NCBI GenBank assembly: GCA_910584375.1
Contig: CAJUAH010000037.1
Location: forward strand, 1 to 38,779
Direction of reading: 5' to 3'
Source: an uncultured Acetatifactor sp.
GTDB taxonomy: Bacteria; Bacillota; Clostridia; Lachnospirales; Lachnospiraceae
Length of the DNA: 38,779 nt
Part shown: positions 1 through 8,265 of the stretch, one piece after another
Layout: each line of letters opens with the position of its first letter
Numbering within the stretch: position 1 is the stretch's first letter
The notes under the pieces: generated by a model
The model's input: the letters and a program-made list of their open reading frames with translations, nothing else
The model's database searches: none
Told to the model about the DNA's origin: nothing
Program-made: the position numbers and the translations under genes

Positions 1-110
1 TTCTCTTATTCAGAGTGGTGGAGATACATAGGATCTGTGAAGCCACGGCAACCCCGGTGACGGAAGGTGCCAACCTGAGCGAGTAGTACTTGAACAATAA
101 GAGGATAAGA
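1..110 (+). promoter_or_regulatory. SAM-I (S-box) riboswitch of metK
   Basis: The leader matches the S-box consensus. A P1 helix is formed by ctcttatt (3-10) and aataagag (96-103). The conserved core AGAGTGGTGGAG is followed by TGTGAAGCCACGGCAACC and the GGAAGGTGCCAACCTGAGC block. SAM binding stabilises P1 and favours the terminator downstream, so synthesis of S-adenosylmethionine synthetase is switched off when SAM is abundant. The promoter lies to the left of the window and the extreme 5' end of the aptamer may be cut off. The family assignment comes from direct motif recognition; the regulatory mode is established for the family. Confidence 0.93.
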
Positions 111-122
111 ACCAGAGATTCG

Positions 123-149
123 AGTCCGCTTTTTGTGAGCGGACTTTTT
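123..149 (+). terminator. Riboswitch expression-platform terminator
   Basis: AGTCCGCT (123-130) pairs perfectly with AGCGGACT (138-145) and is followed directly by a run of T to 149. It lies between the SAM aptamer and the metK ribosome binding site, so it is the intrinsic terminator controlled by the riboswitch. Confidence 0.9.
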
Positions 150-174
150 GATTACAAAAAAGGAGGCTATAATC

Positions 175-1371
175 ATGGAAAAACGTTTATTTACTTCAGA
201 ATCTGTGACTGAGGGACATCCCGACAAGATCTGCGACGCGGTGTCCGACGCGGTGCTGGACGCGCTGATGGAGCAGGATCCCTACAGCCGCGTGGCCTGT
301 GAGACCTGCACCAACACCGGATTTGTGATGGTGATGGGTGAGATCACCACCAAGGCCAACATCGATATTCCCGGTATTGTGCGTAAAACCGTCACAGAGA
401 TCGGTTATGATTCGTCGGAAAAAGGCTTTGACGGCAACACCTGTGCGGTGATGGTGGCTCTGGACAAACAGTCCACCGATATCGCCATGGGCGTGGACAA
501 GGCGCTGGAGGCCAAGACCCAGGGCGAGACCGGGATGGACGACGCCCAGCTGGACGCCATCGGCGCGGGCGACCAGGGCATGATGTTCGGTTACGCCACC
601 AACGAGACTCAGGAATACATGCCTTATCCCATCTCCCTGGCCCACAAGCTGGCGAAACAGCTGACCAAGGTGCGCAAGGACGGCACGCTGCCCTATCTGC
701 GTCCCGACGGCAAGAGCCAGGTGTCCGTGGAATATGACGAGGACGGCAAACCCTTCCGCCTGGAGGCGGTGGTGCTTTCCACCCAGCATGACGAGAAGGT
801 GACTCAGGAGCAGATTCATGAGGATATCAAAAAATATGTGTTCGATCCGATCCTGCCCAAGGAGATGATCGACGGGGACACCAAGTTCTTTATCAATCCC
901 ACCGGGCGCTTTGTCATCGGCGGCCCCAACGGCGACAGCGGCCTCACCGGGCGCAAGATCATCGTGGATACATACGGCGGATACGCCCGTCACGGCGGCG
1001 GCGCTTTCTCCGGCAAGGACTGCACCAAAGTGGACAGGAGCGCGGCCTACGCGGCCAGGTATGTGGCCAAGAACATCGTGGCGGCAGGGCTGGCCGACAA
1101 ATGCGAGATTCAGCTCTCCTACGCCATCGGCGTGGCGCATCCCACTTCCGTCATGGCAGATACCTTTGGCACCGGCAAGCTCACCGACGAGAAACTGGTG
1201 GAGATCATCCGGGAGAACTTCGACCTGCGTCCCGCGGGCATCATCAAGATGCTGGATCTGCGCAGGCCCATCTACCGCCAGACCGCCGCATACGGACATT
1301 TTGGCCGGGACGACTTAAACCTTCCCTGGGAGCGGCTGGATAAGGTGGATGTGTTGAATAAATATCTGTAA
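175..1371 (+). CDS. metK: S-adenosylmethionine synthetase (methionine adenosyltransferase)
   Basis: Cytosolic enzyme that makes S-adenosylmethionine from methionine and ATP, releasing phosphate and pyrophosphate. The 398-residue product has the usual family length. Visible signatures are GHPDK at residues 14-18, the ATP-site hexapeptide GAGDQG at 130-135, and the glycine-rich GGGAFSGKD at 274-282. The start is the ATG at 175 because AGGAGG lies at 161-166 with good spacing; an in-frame start at 148 would fall inside the riboswitch terminator. The gene stands alone behind the S-box riboswitch and ends in its own terminator, so it looks monocistronic and SAM-repressed. The identification is secure. 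Long open frames on the opposite strand of this gene are coding shadows. Confidence 0.98.
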   Translation: MEKRLFTSESVTEGHPDKICDAVSDAVLDALMEQDPYSRVACETCTNTGFVMVMGEITTKANIDIPGIVRKTVTEIGYDSSEKGFDGNTCAVMVALDKQSTDIAMGVDKALEAKTQGETGMDDAQLDAIGAGDQGMMFGYATNETQEYMPYPISLAHKLAKQLTKVRKDGTLPYLRPDGKSQVSVEYDEDGKPFRLEAVVLSTQHDEKVTQEQIHEDIKKYVFDPILPKEMIDGDTKFFINPTGRFVIGGPNGDSGLTGRKIIVDTYGGYARHGGGAFSGKDCTKVDRSAAYAARYVAKNIVAAGLADKCEIQLSYAIGVAHPTSVMADTFGTGKLTDEKLVEIIRENFDLRPAGIIKMLDLRRPIYRQTAAYGHFGRDDLNLPWERLDKVDVLNKYL

Positions 1372-1390
1372 TGGGAATTGCTTATAACAA

Positions 1391-1432
1391 AAAGGGCGTT
1401 TGTTGGATTTGGCCAATGAACGCTCCTTTTTT
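1391..1432 (+). terminator. Rho-independent terminator after metK
   Basis: AGGGCGTT on the left pairs imperfectly with AACGCTCCT on the right, and an inner TTGG/CCAA pairing lies in the loop. A run of six T follows (1427-1432). It sits 20 bases after the metK stop. Confidence 0.7.
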
Positions 1433-1467
1433 GACAAACAGCCCGGAGCGTCCAGAGAAATCTATGC

Positions 1468-1496
1468 TTGTACAGGGCTTTCTTTGATGGTAAAAT
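1468..1496 (+). promoter_or_regulatory. Probable sigma-A promoter of dnaE
   Basis: TTGTAC at 1468-1473 and TAAAAT at 1491-1496 are separated by 17 bases. They lie after the metK terminator and about 55 bases before the dnaE start. This is a consensus match only; no start site is known. Confidence 0.5.
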
Positions 1497-1552
1497 GAGT
1501 GCAGAGCAAAACGGATGAAACGGGTTTTTGAGACGGAAAAGGAGCACACGAC

Positions 1553-4500
1553 ATGGCATTTGCGCATCTGCATGTCCACACGGAATATTCCCTGCTGGAC
1601 GGTTCCAACAAGATCAAAGAGTATGTGAGGCGGGTCAAAGAGCTGGGCATGGACAGCGCGGCCATCACCGACCACGGGGTCATGTACGGGGTGCTGGAGT
1701 TCTACCGGGAGGCCAGGGCGGCGGGGATCAATCCCGTCATCGGCTGCGAGGTGTATGTGGCGCCGAACTCCCGCTTTGACAAGGAACTTACCGGCGGCGA
1801 GGACAGGTACTACCATCTGGTGCTGCTGGCGGAGAACAATAAAGGCTACGCCAATCTGATGAAGATTGTCAGCAAAGGCTTTACCGAGGGATATTATTAC
1901 AAGCCCAGGGTGGATATGGAAGTGCTGGAAAAATACCATGAGGGCATTATCGCCCTGTCCGCCTGCCTGGCCGGGGAGGTGCAGCGCAACATCTCCAAGG
2001 GCCTGCCGGACGAGGCCAGGAAGAGCGCCCGCAAATACGAGGCATGTTTTGGAAAGGGCAATTACTTTCTGGAGATGCAGGACCACGGCATCCCGGAGCA
2101 GCGGCGGGTGAATATGGAGCTGATGAACATGAGCCGGGAGTTGGAGATCCCGTTGGTGGTCACCAACGACGTACACTACACTTACGAGACGGACGTGGAG
2201 GCCCATGATATCCTGCTGTGTCTGCAGACCGGCAAAAAACTGGCGGACGAGGACAGGATGCGCTATGAGGGCGGCCAGTATTTTGTCAAGAGCGAGGAGG
2301 AGATGAAGGGGCTGTTTCCCTACGCATGGGAGGCGGTGGAGAACACCCAGCGGATCGCGGACCGGTGCCATGTGGAGATAGAGTTCGGCGTGCGCAAGCT
2401 CCCCCACTATGAGGTGCCGGAGGGGTATGACTCCTGGACTTATCTGCAAAAACTGTGCGCCGACGGCATGCGGGAGCGATACGGGGACGGCTCCCAGCCC
2501 GCGGGAGACACGGGCATGACGCTGCAGGAGCGCATGGACTATGAACTCAACGTGATCCATTCCATGGGTTTTGTGGATTATTACCTGATCGTGTGGGATT
2601 TTATTCATTATGCCAGGACAAACGGCATCCCGGTGGGGCCGGGACGGGGCAGCGGCGCGGGCAGTATCGTGGCCTACTGCATCCGGATAACGGATATCGA
2701 CCCCATCCGCTACAATCTGCTGTTTGAGCGTTTCCTGAACCCCGAGCGGGTGTCCATGCCGGACTTTGACGTGGATTTTTGCCCCAACAGGCGGCAGGAG
2801 GTCATAGATTATGTGAGCAATAAATACGGCCCGGAAAAGGTGGTGCAGATCGTGACCTTCGGCACTCTGGGCGCGAAAGGCGTGATCCGGGACGTGGGGC
2901 GGGTCATGGATCTGCCCTACGCCTATGTGGACGGCATCGCCAAGCTGGTGCCCGGGGATCTCAACATCACCCTGGAGCTGGCGCTGGAAAAAAGCCCGGA
3001 GCTGGGCAAGCTGTATCGTGAGGACGAACAGGTACACAGGCTGATCGATATGTGCAAACGCCTGGAGGGCCTGCCCCGCAACACCGGCATGCATGCCGCC
3101 GGGGTGGTGATCTGTCCCGAGGCGGCGGACGAATTTGTGCCCCTGTCCCGGGGCGGCGACGGTTCCATCACGACCCAGTATACCAAGGATCCGCTGGAGG
3201 AGCTGGGGCTACTCAAGATGGACTTCCTGGGGCTGCGCAATCTGACCGTGATTAAGGACGCGGTGAACTTTGTGGAACAGACCCAGGGGATCCGCATAGA
3301 CATCGACCATATCGACTACAATGACCCTAAGGTGCTCTCCTATATCGGCACGGGCCGCACGGAGGGCGTGTTCCAGCTGGAGAGCGGCGGGATGAAGAGC
3401 TTTATGAAAGAACTGCGGCCCCAGAACTTTGAGGATATCGTGGCCGGTATCTCCCTGTACCGCCCCGGCCCCATGGATTTTATCCCCAAATATATAAAAG
3501 GAAAAAACAGCGGGGGCGAGATCAGCTATTCCTGTCCCCAGCTGGAACCCATCCTGAAAAATACCTACGGCTGTATGGTCTACCAGGAGCAGGTCATGCA
3601 GATCGTGCGGGATCTGGGGGGCTACACCATGGGGCGCAGCGATCTGGTGCGCCGCGCCATGAGCAAGAAAAAGCATTCCGTCATGGAAAAAGAGCGGGCC
3701 AATTTTGTGTACGGCAACGCCGAAGAGGGCGTACCCGGCTGTATCTCTCAGGGAATCGACGAGAAGGTTGCCAATCAGATCTTTGACGAGATGATGGATT
3801 TTGCCAACTATGCCTTTAACAAGTCCCACGCCGCCTGCTACGCGGTGGTGACGATGCAGACGGCCTGGCTGAAATACTATTATCCCGTGGAGTTTATGGC
3901 GGCGCTGCTCACCTCCGTGATCGACAATCCCGGGAAGGTGTCCGAGTATATCCTGGCCAGCCGCAATATGGGTATCAAGATCCTGCCCCCGGATATCAAC
4001 CAGGGGGAGGCGGGATTTTCCGTGGACGGGAGAAATATCCGTTATGCCCTGACCGCCATCAAGGGGGTGGGCCGCCCTGTCATAGAGGCCATCGTGGAGG
4101 AGAGACGGCAGCGGGGCCCCTATACCAATCTGAAGGATTTTATCACCAGAGTGGCCGACAGGGACGTGAACAAGCGGGCCATCGAGAACTTTATCAAGGC
4201 GGGGGCCATGGACAGCCTGGGCGGAACCCGCAAACAGTGTATGAGCGTCTATGTGCAGATACTGGACCGCATTGTGAAGGATAAAAAGAACAATCTGGCC
4301 GGACAGCTGACGCTCTTTGATATCGCCTCCGAGGAGGACAAGGAGGAATACGATATCCGTCTGCCGGATGTGGGCGAGTATCCCAAAGAGATGATGTTTG
4401 CCTTTGAAAAAGAGGTGCTGGGCATCTATGTCAGCGGACATCCGCTGGAGGAATACCAGGAGATGCTGCAGCGGTATGCAACTTTCCGCAGCAGTGATTT

Positions 4501-5356
4501 TATGCTGGATCAGGACACGGGACAGGTGGCGGTGACGGATAAGGTTCCGGCAGTGCTCGGCGGTATGATTGCGGAGAAGACCGTCAAATACACCCGCAAC
4601 AACCAGGTTATGGCCTTTATCAGCCTGGAGGACCTGGTGGGCAGCGTGGAGGTGGTGGTCTTCCCCAGAGATTACGAGCAGTATTCCGCTCTGCTTACCG
4701 AGGACGCCAAGATCTTTGTCCGGGGGCGCGTCTCCGTGGAGGAGGACAAGGACGCCAAACTGATCTGCGAGCAGATCGCCTCCTTTGACCAGGCATCCCA
4801 GGGCGGTCCGCTGTTTCCCGGAAAGGGAAGACGCTCTTACGGCGGTGGGGGTATGCAGAACCGGGAACAGCGCGGATGGACGCAGCCGGGCTGTGAGGCA
4901 CAGGGGAGATCCATGGCGGGGCCGGGCGGCGTGTCGCAGGAGGGATCTGCGGCGGGACCGGGCGGTGTGTCGCAGGAGGGATCTGCGGCGGGGCCAGGCG
5001 GTGTGTTGCAGGAGGGATCTGCGGCGGGACCGGGCGGCGTTTTGCAGGAGAGATCAGGCGTGCCGCAGGGGAGAGCGACGGGACTGCGCAGTGTGCCGGA
5101 GGGCCTCTGGGTACAGTTTCCCACGGTGGAGGCATACCGGCAGGCACAGGAGCAGCTTTTTGCGGCCACCGCGGACTCGGACGGCTCGGATCATCTGGTA
5201 ATCTTTATCAGGGATCCCAAGGCTGTGAAGGTTCTGCCCGACAACCGCAATGTGCGCATGGACGAGGAATTGAAGGGACGTCTGGCGGCTGTTTTCGGGG
5301 AAGAAAATGTTAAAATCGTGACCAAACCTATTGAAAACCGAAAAGAAATGCATTAG
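1553..5356 (+). CDS. dnaE: DNA polymerase III alpha subunit (DnaE type)
   Basis: Replicative DNA polymerase of the C family. An N-terminal PHP domain begins with HLHVHTEYSLLDG near residue 5. The palm carries PDFDVDF at 403-409, so D404 and D406 match the catalytic pair, and D557 in MDFLGLR matches the third acidic residue. An OB-fold domain covers about 997-1075. At 1267 residues it is longer than typical bacterial DnaE (about 1115-1160). Part of the excess is a low-complexity Gly/Pro/Ser/Gln/Glu insert at about 1115-1175 between the OB fold and the C-terminal domain, built from a 12-residue repeat. AAGGAG at 1539-1544 supports the ATG at 1553. pfkA follows 34 bases downstream, so the two are probably cotranscribed. 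There is no polC-type exonuclease domain. Confidence 0.97.
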   Translation: MAFAHLHVHTEYSLLDGSNKIKEYVRRVKELGMDSAAITDHGVMYGVLEFYREARAAGINPVIGCEVYVAPNSRFDKELTGGEDRYYHLVLLAENNKGYANLMKIVSKGFTEGYYYKPRVDMEVLEKYHEGIIALSACLAGEVQRNISKGLPDEARKSARKYEACFGKGNYFLEMQDHGIPEQRRVNMELMNMSRELEIPLVVTNDVHYTYETDVEAHDILLCLQTGKKLADEDRMRYEGGQYFVKSEEEMKGLFPYAWEAVENTQRIADRCHVEIEFGVRKLPHYEVPEGYDSWTYLQKLCADGMRERYGDGSQPAGDTGMTLQERMDYELNVIHSMGFVDYYLIVWDFIHYARTNGIPVGPGRGSGAGSIVAYCIRITDIDPIRYNLLFERFLNPERVSMPDFDVDFCPNRRQEVIDYVSNKYGPEKVVQIVTFGTLGAKGVIRDVGRVMDLPYAYVDGIAKLVPGDLNITLELALEKSPELGKLYREDEQVHRLIDMCKRLEGLPRNTGMHAAGVVICPEAADEFVPLSRGGDGSITTQYTKDPLEELGLLKMDFLGLRNLTVIKDAVNFVEQTQGIRIDIDHIDYNDPKVLSYIGTGRTEGVFQLESGGMKSFMKELRPQNFEDIVAGISLYRPGPMDFIPKYIKGKNSGGEISYSCPQLEPILKNTYGCMVYQEQVMQIVRDLGGYTMGRSDLVRRAMSKKKHSVMEKERANFVYGNAEEGVPGCISQGIDEKVANQIFDEMMDFANYAFNKSHAACYAVVTMQTAWLKYYYPVEFMAALLTSVIDNPGKVSEYILASRNMGIKILPPDINQGEAGFSVDGRNIRYALTAIKGVGRPVIEAIVEERRQRGPYTNLKDFITRVADRDVNKRAIENFIKAGAMDSLGGTRKQCMSVYVQILDRIVKDKKNNLAGQLTLFDIASEEDKEEYDIRLPDVGEYPKEMMFAFEKEVLGIYVSGHPLEEYQEMLQRYATFRSSDFMLDQDTGQVAVTDKVPAVLGGMIAEKTVKYTRNNQVMAFISLEDLVGSVEVVVFPRDYEQYSALLTEDAKIFVRGRVSVEEDKDAKLICEQIASFDQASQGGPLFPGKGRRSYGGGGMQNREQRGWTQPGCEAQGRSMAGPGGVSQEGSAAGPGGVSQEGSAAGPGGVLQEGSAAGPGGVLQERSGVPQGRATGLRSVPEGLWVQFPTVEAYRQAQEQLFAATADSDGSDHLVIFIRDPKAVKVLPDNRNVRMDEELKGRLAAVFGEENVKIVTKPIENRKEMH
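4914..5050 (+). repeat. 36-bp tandem repeat inside dnaE
   Basis: About 3.8 copies of a 36-base unit. GGATCT recurs at 4943, 4979 and 5015, exactly 36 bases apart. Each unit encodes 12 residues, of the type GPGGVSQEGSAA, then GPGGVLQEGSAA. The copies differ by a few substitutions, and the unit length keeps the frame open whatever the copy number. Read directly from the sequence. Confidence 0.93.
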
Positions 5357-5390
5357 AATAAAGTGGACTCTAAATAGGAGGAAACGCATT

Positions 5391-6365
5391 ATGGAAAAGG
5401 AATTAAAAACCATCGGTGTACTGACCAGCGGCGGCGACGCTCCCGGCATGAATGCGGCTATCCGCGCTGTGGTGCGTACGGCCATAGCCAGGGGCCTGAA
5501 AGTAAAGGGGATTAAGAAGGGCTATAACGGCCTGTTAAATGAAGAGATCATAGACATGAAAGCCAAGGACGTGTCCGATATTATCCAGAGAGGCGGCACC
5601 ATACTGGGCACGGCCCGCTGCACGGAATTCAAGACGGAGGAAGGACAGCAGAAAGGCGCGGAGATATGCAGAAAGCACGGGATCGACGGGATCGTGGTCA
5701 TCGGCGGGGACGGTTCTTACCGGGGCGCGCAGAAACTGGCCCGGCAGGGGATTAACACCGTCGGACTGCCCGGCACCATCGACCTGGATATCTCCTGCAC
5801 GGATTACACCATCGGTTTTGACACGGCGATCAATACCGCCATGCAGGCCATAGACAAGGTAAAGGATACCTCTTCCTCCCATGAGCGGTGCAGCATCATC
5901 GAAGTCATGGGCCGTAATGCCGGGTATATCGCTCTGTGGTGCGGCGTTGCCAACGGCGCCGAGGATATCCTGATCCCGGAGAGGTATGATTACAACGAGC
6001 AGGCCATTATCAACAATATTATAGACAACCGCAAGAAAGGGAAAACCCACCATCTGATCGTCAACGCGGAGGGCATCGGGCACTCCACTTCCATGGCAAG
6101 GCGTATAGAGGCGGCCACCGGCATTGAGACCCGGGCCACGATCCTGGGCTACATGCAGCGGGGCGGCAATCCCACCTGTAAGGATCGCTATTATGCCTCC
6201 ATCATGGGCGCCTATGCGGTGGATATCCTGCTGGCGGGCAAGACCAACCGGGTCGTAGGCTATCGTCACGGCGAGTTTGTGGACTTTGATATCGAGGAAG
6301 CGTTGAATATGCAGAAGAGCATTGACCCTTACCAGCTTGAGGTGTCAAAGATTCTGTCTATTTAA
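5391..6365 (+). CDS. pfkA: ATP-dependent 6-phosphofructokinase
   Basis: Committed step of glycolysis: fructose 6-phosphate plus ATP gives fructose 1,6-bisphosphate. The 324 residues match bacterial PfkA length. The N-terminal LTSGGDAPGMNAAIR and GGDGS at 105-109 indicate ATP rather than pyrophosphate use, since PPi enzymes normally have GGDDT. The catalytic segment reads PGTIDLDI, with the general base at D131; the usual family form is TIDNDI, so Asn is replaced by Leu here. MGRNAGYIAL follows as expected. The start is the ATG at 5391 behind TAGGAGGAA. It lies 34 bases after dnaE, an arrangement common in Firmicutes, and ends in its own hairpin. Confidence 0.96.
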   Translation: MEKELKTIGVLTSGGDAPGMNAAIRAVVRTAIARGLKVKGIKKGYNGLLNEEIIDMKAKDVSDIIQRGGTILGTARCTEFKTEEGQQKGAEICRKHGIDGIVVIGGDGSYRGAQKLARQGINTVGLPGTIDLDISCTDYTIGFDTAINTAMQAIDKVKDTSSSHERCSIIEVMGRNAGYIALWCGVANGAEDILIPERYDYNEQAIINNIIDNRKKGKTHHLIVNAEGIGHSTSMARRIEAATGIETRATILGYMQRGGNPTCKDRYYASIMGAYAVDILLAGKTNRVVGYRHGEFVDFDIEEALNMQKSIDPYQLEVSKILSI

Positions 6366-6378
6366 ATAAGGATGGCAG

Positions 6379-6423
6379 ACAGCTGTTATACCGCCGCGGA
6401 GGACGTGTATAACGGCTGTTTTG
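6379..6423 (+). terminator. Hairpin terminator after pfkA
   Basis: ACAGCTGTTATAC (6379-6391) pairs with GTATAACGGCTGT (6407-6419) through 13 positions including one G-U. TTT G TT follows. The T-run is short, so termination may be partial. Confidence 0.65.
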
Positions 6424-6450
6424 TTACTGCGGCAGACAGGGGGTGGAACG

Positions 6451-7302
6451 GTGATCACAAGCATGTCCAATCAGAGGGTCAGGCAGATCGCGCAGTGGCA
6501 GAGCAAGGCGAAACAGCGCAGGCAGGACGGGGTTTTTCTGGCTGAAGGATGGAAGATGTACGGGGAGGCGCCCCTGGAACTGATCCGGGAAGTGTATCTG
6601 TCGGAAAGCATGGCGGAGCAGTTGAAGAGCCGTAAAACGGCGGAAGGCGCCGAAGGAGACAGGGCGCTATACAGGACGCCCTATATAGACTATATAGAAG
6701 AGAAACTGTCGCGCACGGGATACGAGACGGTCTCGGAGGAGGTCTTTGGACGTATGTCCGACACCCAAACGCCCCAGGGAATCCTGACGGTATTGCGCAG
6801 GCCCGCCTATGGGATGGGGGATCTGCTGCGGGGAGAGGATCCGCTGCTTTTGCTGTTGGAGGACATACAGGATCCGGGCAATCTGGGAACCATCCTGCGC
6901 ACCGGAGAGGGAGCGGGAATAACGGGCGTTATAATGTCTTCCCGGACTGTGGATATCTACAATCCCAAGACCATACGGGCCACCATGGGTTCCATATACA
7001 GAGTTCCTTTTCTCTATGCGGAGGATTTGGGGGAGACGGTCAGGGCATTACAGAAAAACGGGATCCGCGTCTATGCCGCGCATCTGCAGGGAGAGACATA
7101 TTACAGCAGCCTTTCGTTCCGGGAGGGGACGGCCTTTCTGATCGGCAATGAGGGAAACGGCCTTCGCCGGGAGACGGCGGCGCTGGCGGACTCTTATCTG
7201 AAGATTCCCATGGAGGGACAGGTGGAGTCTTTGAATGCGGCCATTGCGGCCTCCCTGCTGGTGTACGAGGCACACAGGCAGAGGCATCTGCAGGCGCCTT
7301 GA
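6451..7302 (+). CDS. TrmH/SpoU-family RNA 2'-O-ribose methyltransferase
   Basis: SPOUT-superfamily enzyme that transfers a methyl group from SAM to a ribose 2'-OH, probably in 23S rRNA. The N-terminal part (about 1-110) resembles the substrate-binding domain of RlmB-like enzymes. The C-terminal SpoU domain shows GNLGTILRTGEG from residue 143, IGNEGNGL at 231-238 and IPMEGQVESLNAAIA from 252, which form the knotted cofactor site. I place the start at the GTG at 6451 behind GGGGGTGG, giving 283 residues; an upstream TTG at 6421 lies in the pfkA terminator tail. The target nucleotide cannot be read from sequence. proC starts 37 bases after its stop. Confidence 0.9.
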   Translation: MITSMSNQRVRQIAQWQSKAKQRRQDGVFLAEGWKMYGEAPLELIREVYLSESMAEQLKSRKTAEGAEGDRALYRTPYIDYIEEKLSRTGYETVSEEVFGRMSDTQTPQGILTVLRRPAYGMGDLLRGEDPLLLLLEDIQDPGNLGTILRTGEGAGITGVIMSSRTVDIYNPKTIRATMGSIYRVPFLYAEDLGETVRALQKNGIRVYAAHLQGETYYSSLSFREGTAFLIGNEGNGLRRETAALADSYLKIPMEGQVESLNAAIAASLLVYEAHRQRHLQAP

Positions 7303-7339
7303 TTTGTTGGATTTAGTTGCAGTTATAGGAGAAGATAAT

Positions 7340-8146
7340 ATGCAGACGGACAAAAAGATCGGATTTATCGGATTGGGCAATATGGCGGCGGCCATGATCG
7401 GCGGTATGCTGCAAAAGGGGGTGGCCCGCCCGGAAAATATCATTGGCTCTGCCCGCACGGAGGCCACCTGTCGGAGAGTGGCGGAGCAGTACGGGATCGT
7501 CACATATGCCTCCAACGGGGAGGTGGCCCGGCAGGCGGATATCCTGTTTCTGGCGGTGAAACCCCAGTTTTTTCCGGAGGTAATCGGGGAGATCAGAGGC
7601 AGCGTGTCCCCTCAAACCGTGATCGTCAGCATTGCTGCGGGCAAGACGCTGGAAGAGATCGGCGGGCTGTTTGGCGGCAGGCAAAAGATCGTGCGCTGTA
7701 TGCCCAATACCCCGGCGCTGGTGCTGGAGGGATGTACCGGCGTGTGCGCGGATGACGGGGTGAGCGAAGGGGAGCTGGAGGAAGTCATGGAGCTGCTGCG
7801 CAGCTTTGGCGTGGCCCAGGAGGTGCCGGAGAGTCTGATGGACGTGGTGGTGGGCGTCAGCGGCAGCTCCCCGGCCTATGTGTTCCTGTTCCTGGAGGCC
7901 ATGGCCGACCAGGCGGTGGCAGCGGGGATGCCCCGGAAACAGGCGTATACCTTTGCGGCCCAGGCCGTGCTGGGCAGCGCCAGGCTGATGTTGGAGACGG
8001 GAAAACACCCGGGAGAGCTGAAAGATATGGTATGTTCCCCCGGAGGCACCACCATCCAGGCGGTGCGCGTTTTGGAGGAAAAGGGCCTGCGGGCGGCGGT
8101 GATGGACGCCATGGAGGCATGTATCGAAAAATCCAGACATTTATGA
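7340..8146 (+). CDS. proC: Pyrroline-5-carboxylate reductase
   Basis: Last step of proline synthesis: 1-pyrroline-5-carboxylate plus NAD(P)H gives L-proline. The 268-residue product has the family length. The Rossmann dinucleotide site reads GFIGLGNMAAAMIGG from residue 8. The C-terminal P5CR signature is visible as LKDMVCSPGGTTIQAV followed by LEEKGLRAAVMDA. The start is the ATG at 7340 behind AGGAGA at 7327-7332; longer in-frame extensions overlap the upstream methyltransferase and are not needed. It probably shares a transcript with the upstream gene. Confidence 0.96.
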   Translation: MQTDKKIGFIGLGNMAAAMIGGMLQKGVARPENIIGSARTEATCRRVAEQYGIVTYASNGEVARQADILFLAVKPQFFPEVIGEIRGSVSPQTVIVSIAAGKTLEEIGGLFGGRQKIVRCMPNTPALVLEGCTGVCADDGVSEGELEEVMELLRSFGVAQEVPESLMDVVVGVSGSSPAYVFLFLEAMADQAVAAGMPRKQAYTFAAQAVLGSARLMLETGKHPGELKDMVCSPGGTTIQAVRVLEEKGLRAAVMDAMEACIEKSRHL

Positions 8147-8150
8147 GGGG

Positions 8151-8179
8151 TTGACAAAGCTGCCGGTATCTGCTATCAT
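8151..8179 (+). promoter_or_regulatory. Sigma-A promoter of the cell wall hydrolase gene
   Basis: TTGACA at 8151-8156 and TATCAT at 8174-8179 are separated by 17 bases, a near-consensus housekeeping promoter. It starts five bases after the proC stop. Confidence 0.8.
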
Positions 8180-8197
8180 GTGCCTTGTAACAAAATT

Positions 8198-8252
8198 AAC
8201 AATATTGTAATAATTTAGTTAAGAAGTGGGAAATATTATTACAAAATTTGTT
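8198..8252 (+). promoter_or_regulatory. AT-rich leader hairpin upstream of the hydrolase RBS
   Basis: TGTAATAAT (8206-8214) is perfectly complementary to ATTATTACA (8235-8243). Pairing continues imperfectly outward between AACAATA and AAATTTGTT. The structure ends just before GGAGG at 8253-8257. No T-run follows, so it is not a simple terminator. A translational or mRNA-stability role is inference. Confidence 0.45.
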
Positions 8253-8265
8253 GGAGGTAAAGGAA

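Noticed and set aside
4914..5050. CRISPR-like regular repeat
   Set aside because: The copies are contiguous 36-bp units without spacers and are in frame inside dnaE.
196..5147. Long open frames on the minus strand across metK and dnaE (up to 570 codons)
   Set aside because: They mirror GC-rich codon usage of well-identified + strand genes, have no ribosome binding sites and encode low-complexity His/Leu-rich sequence.
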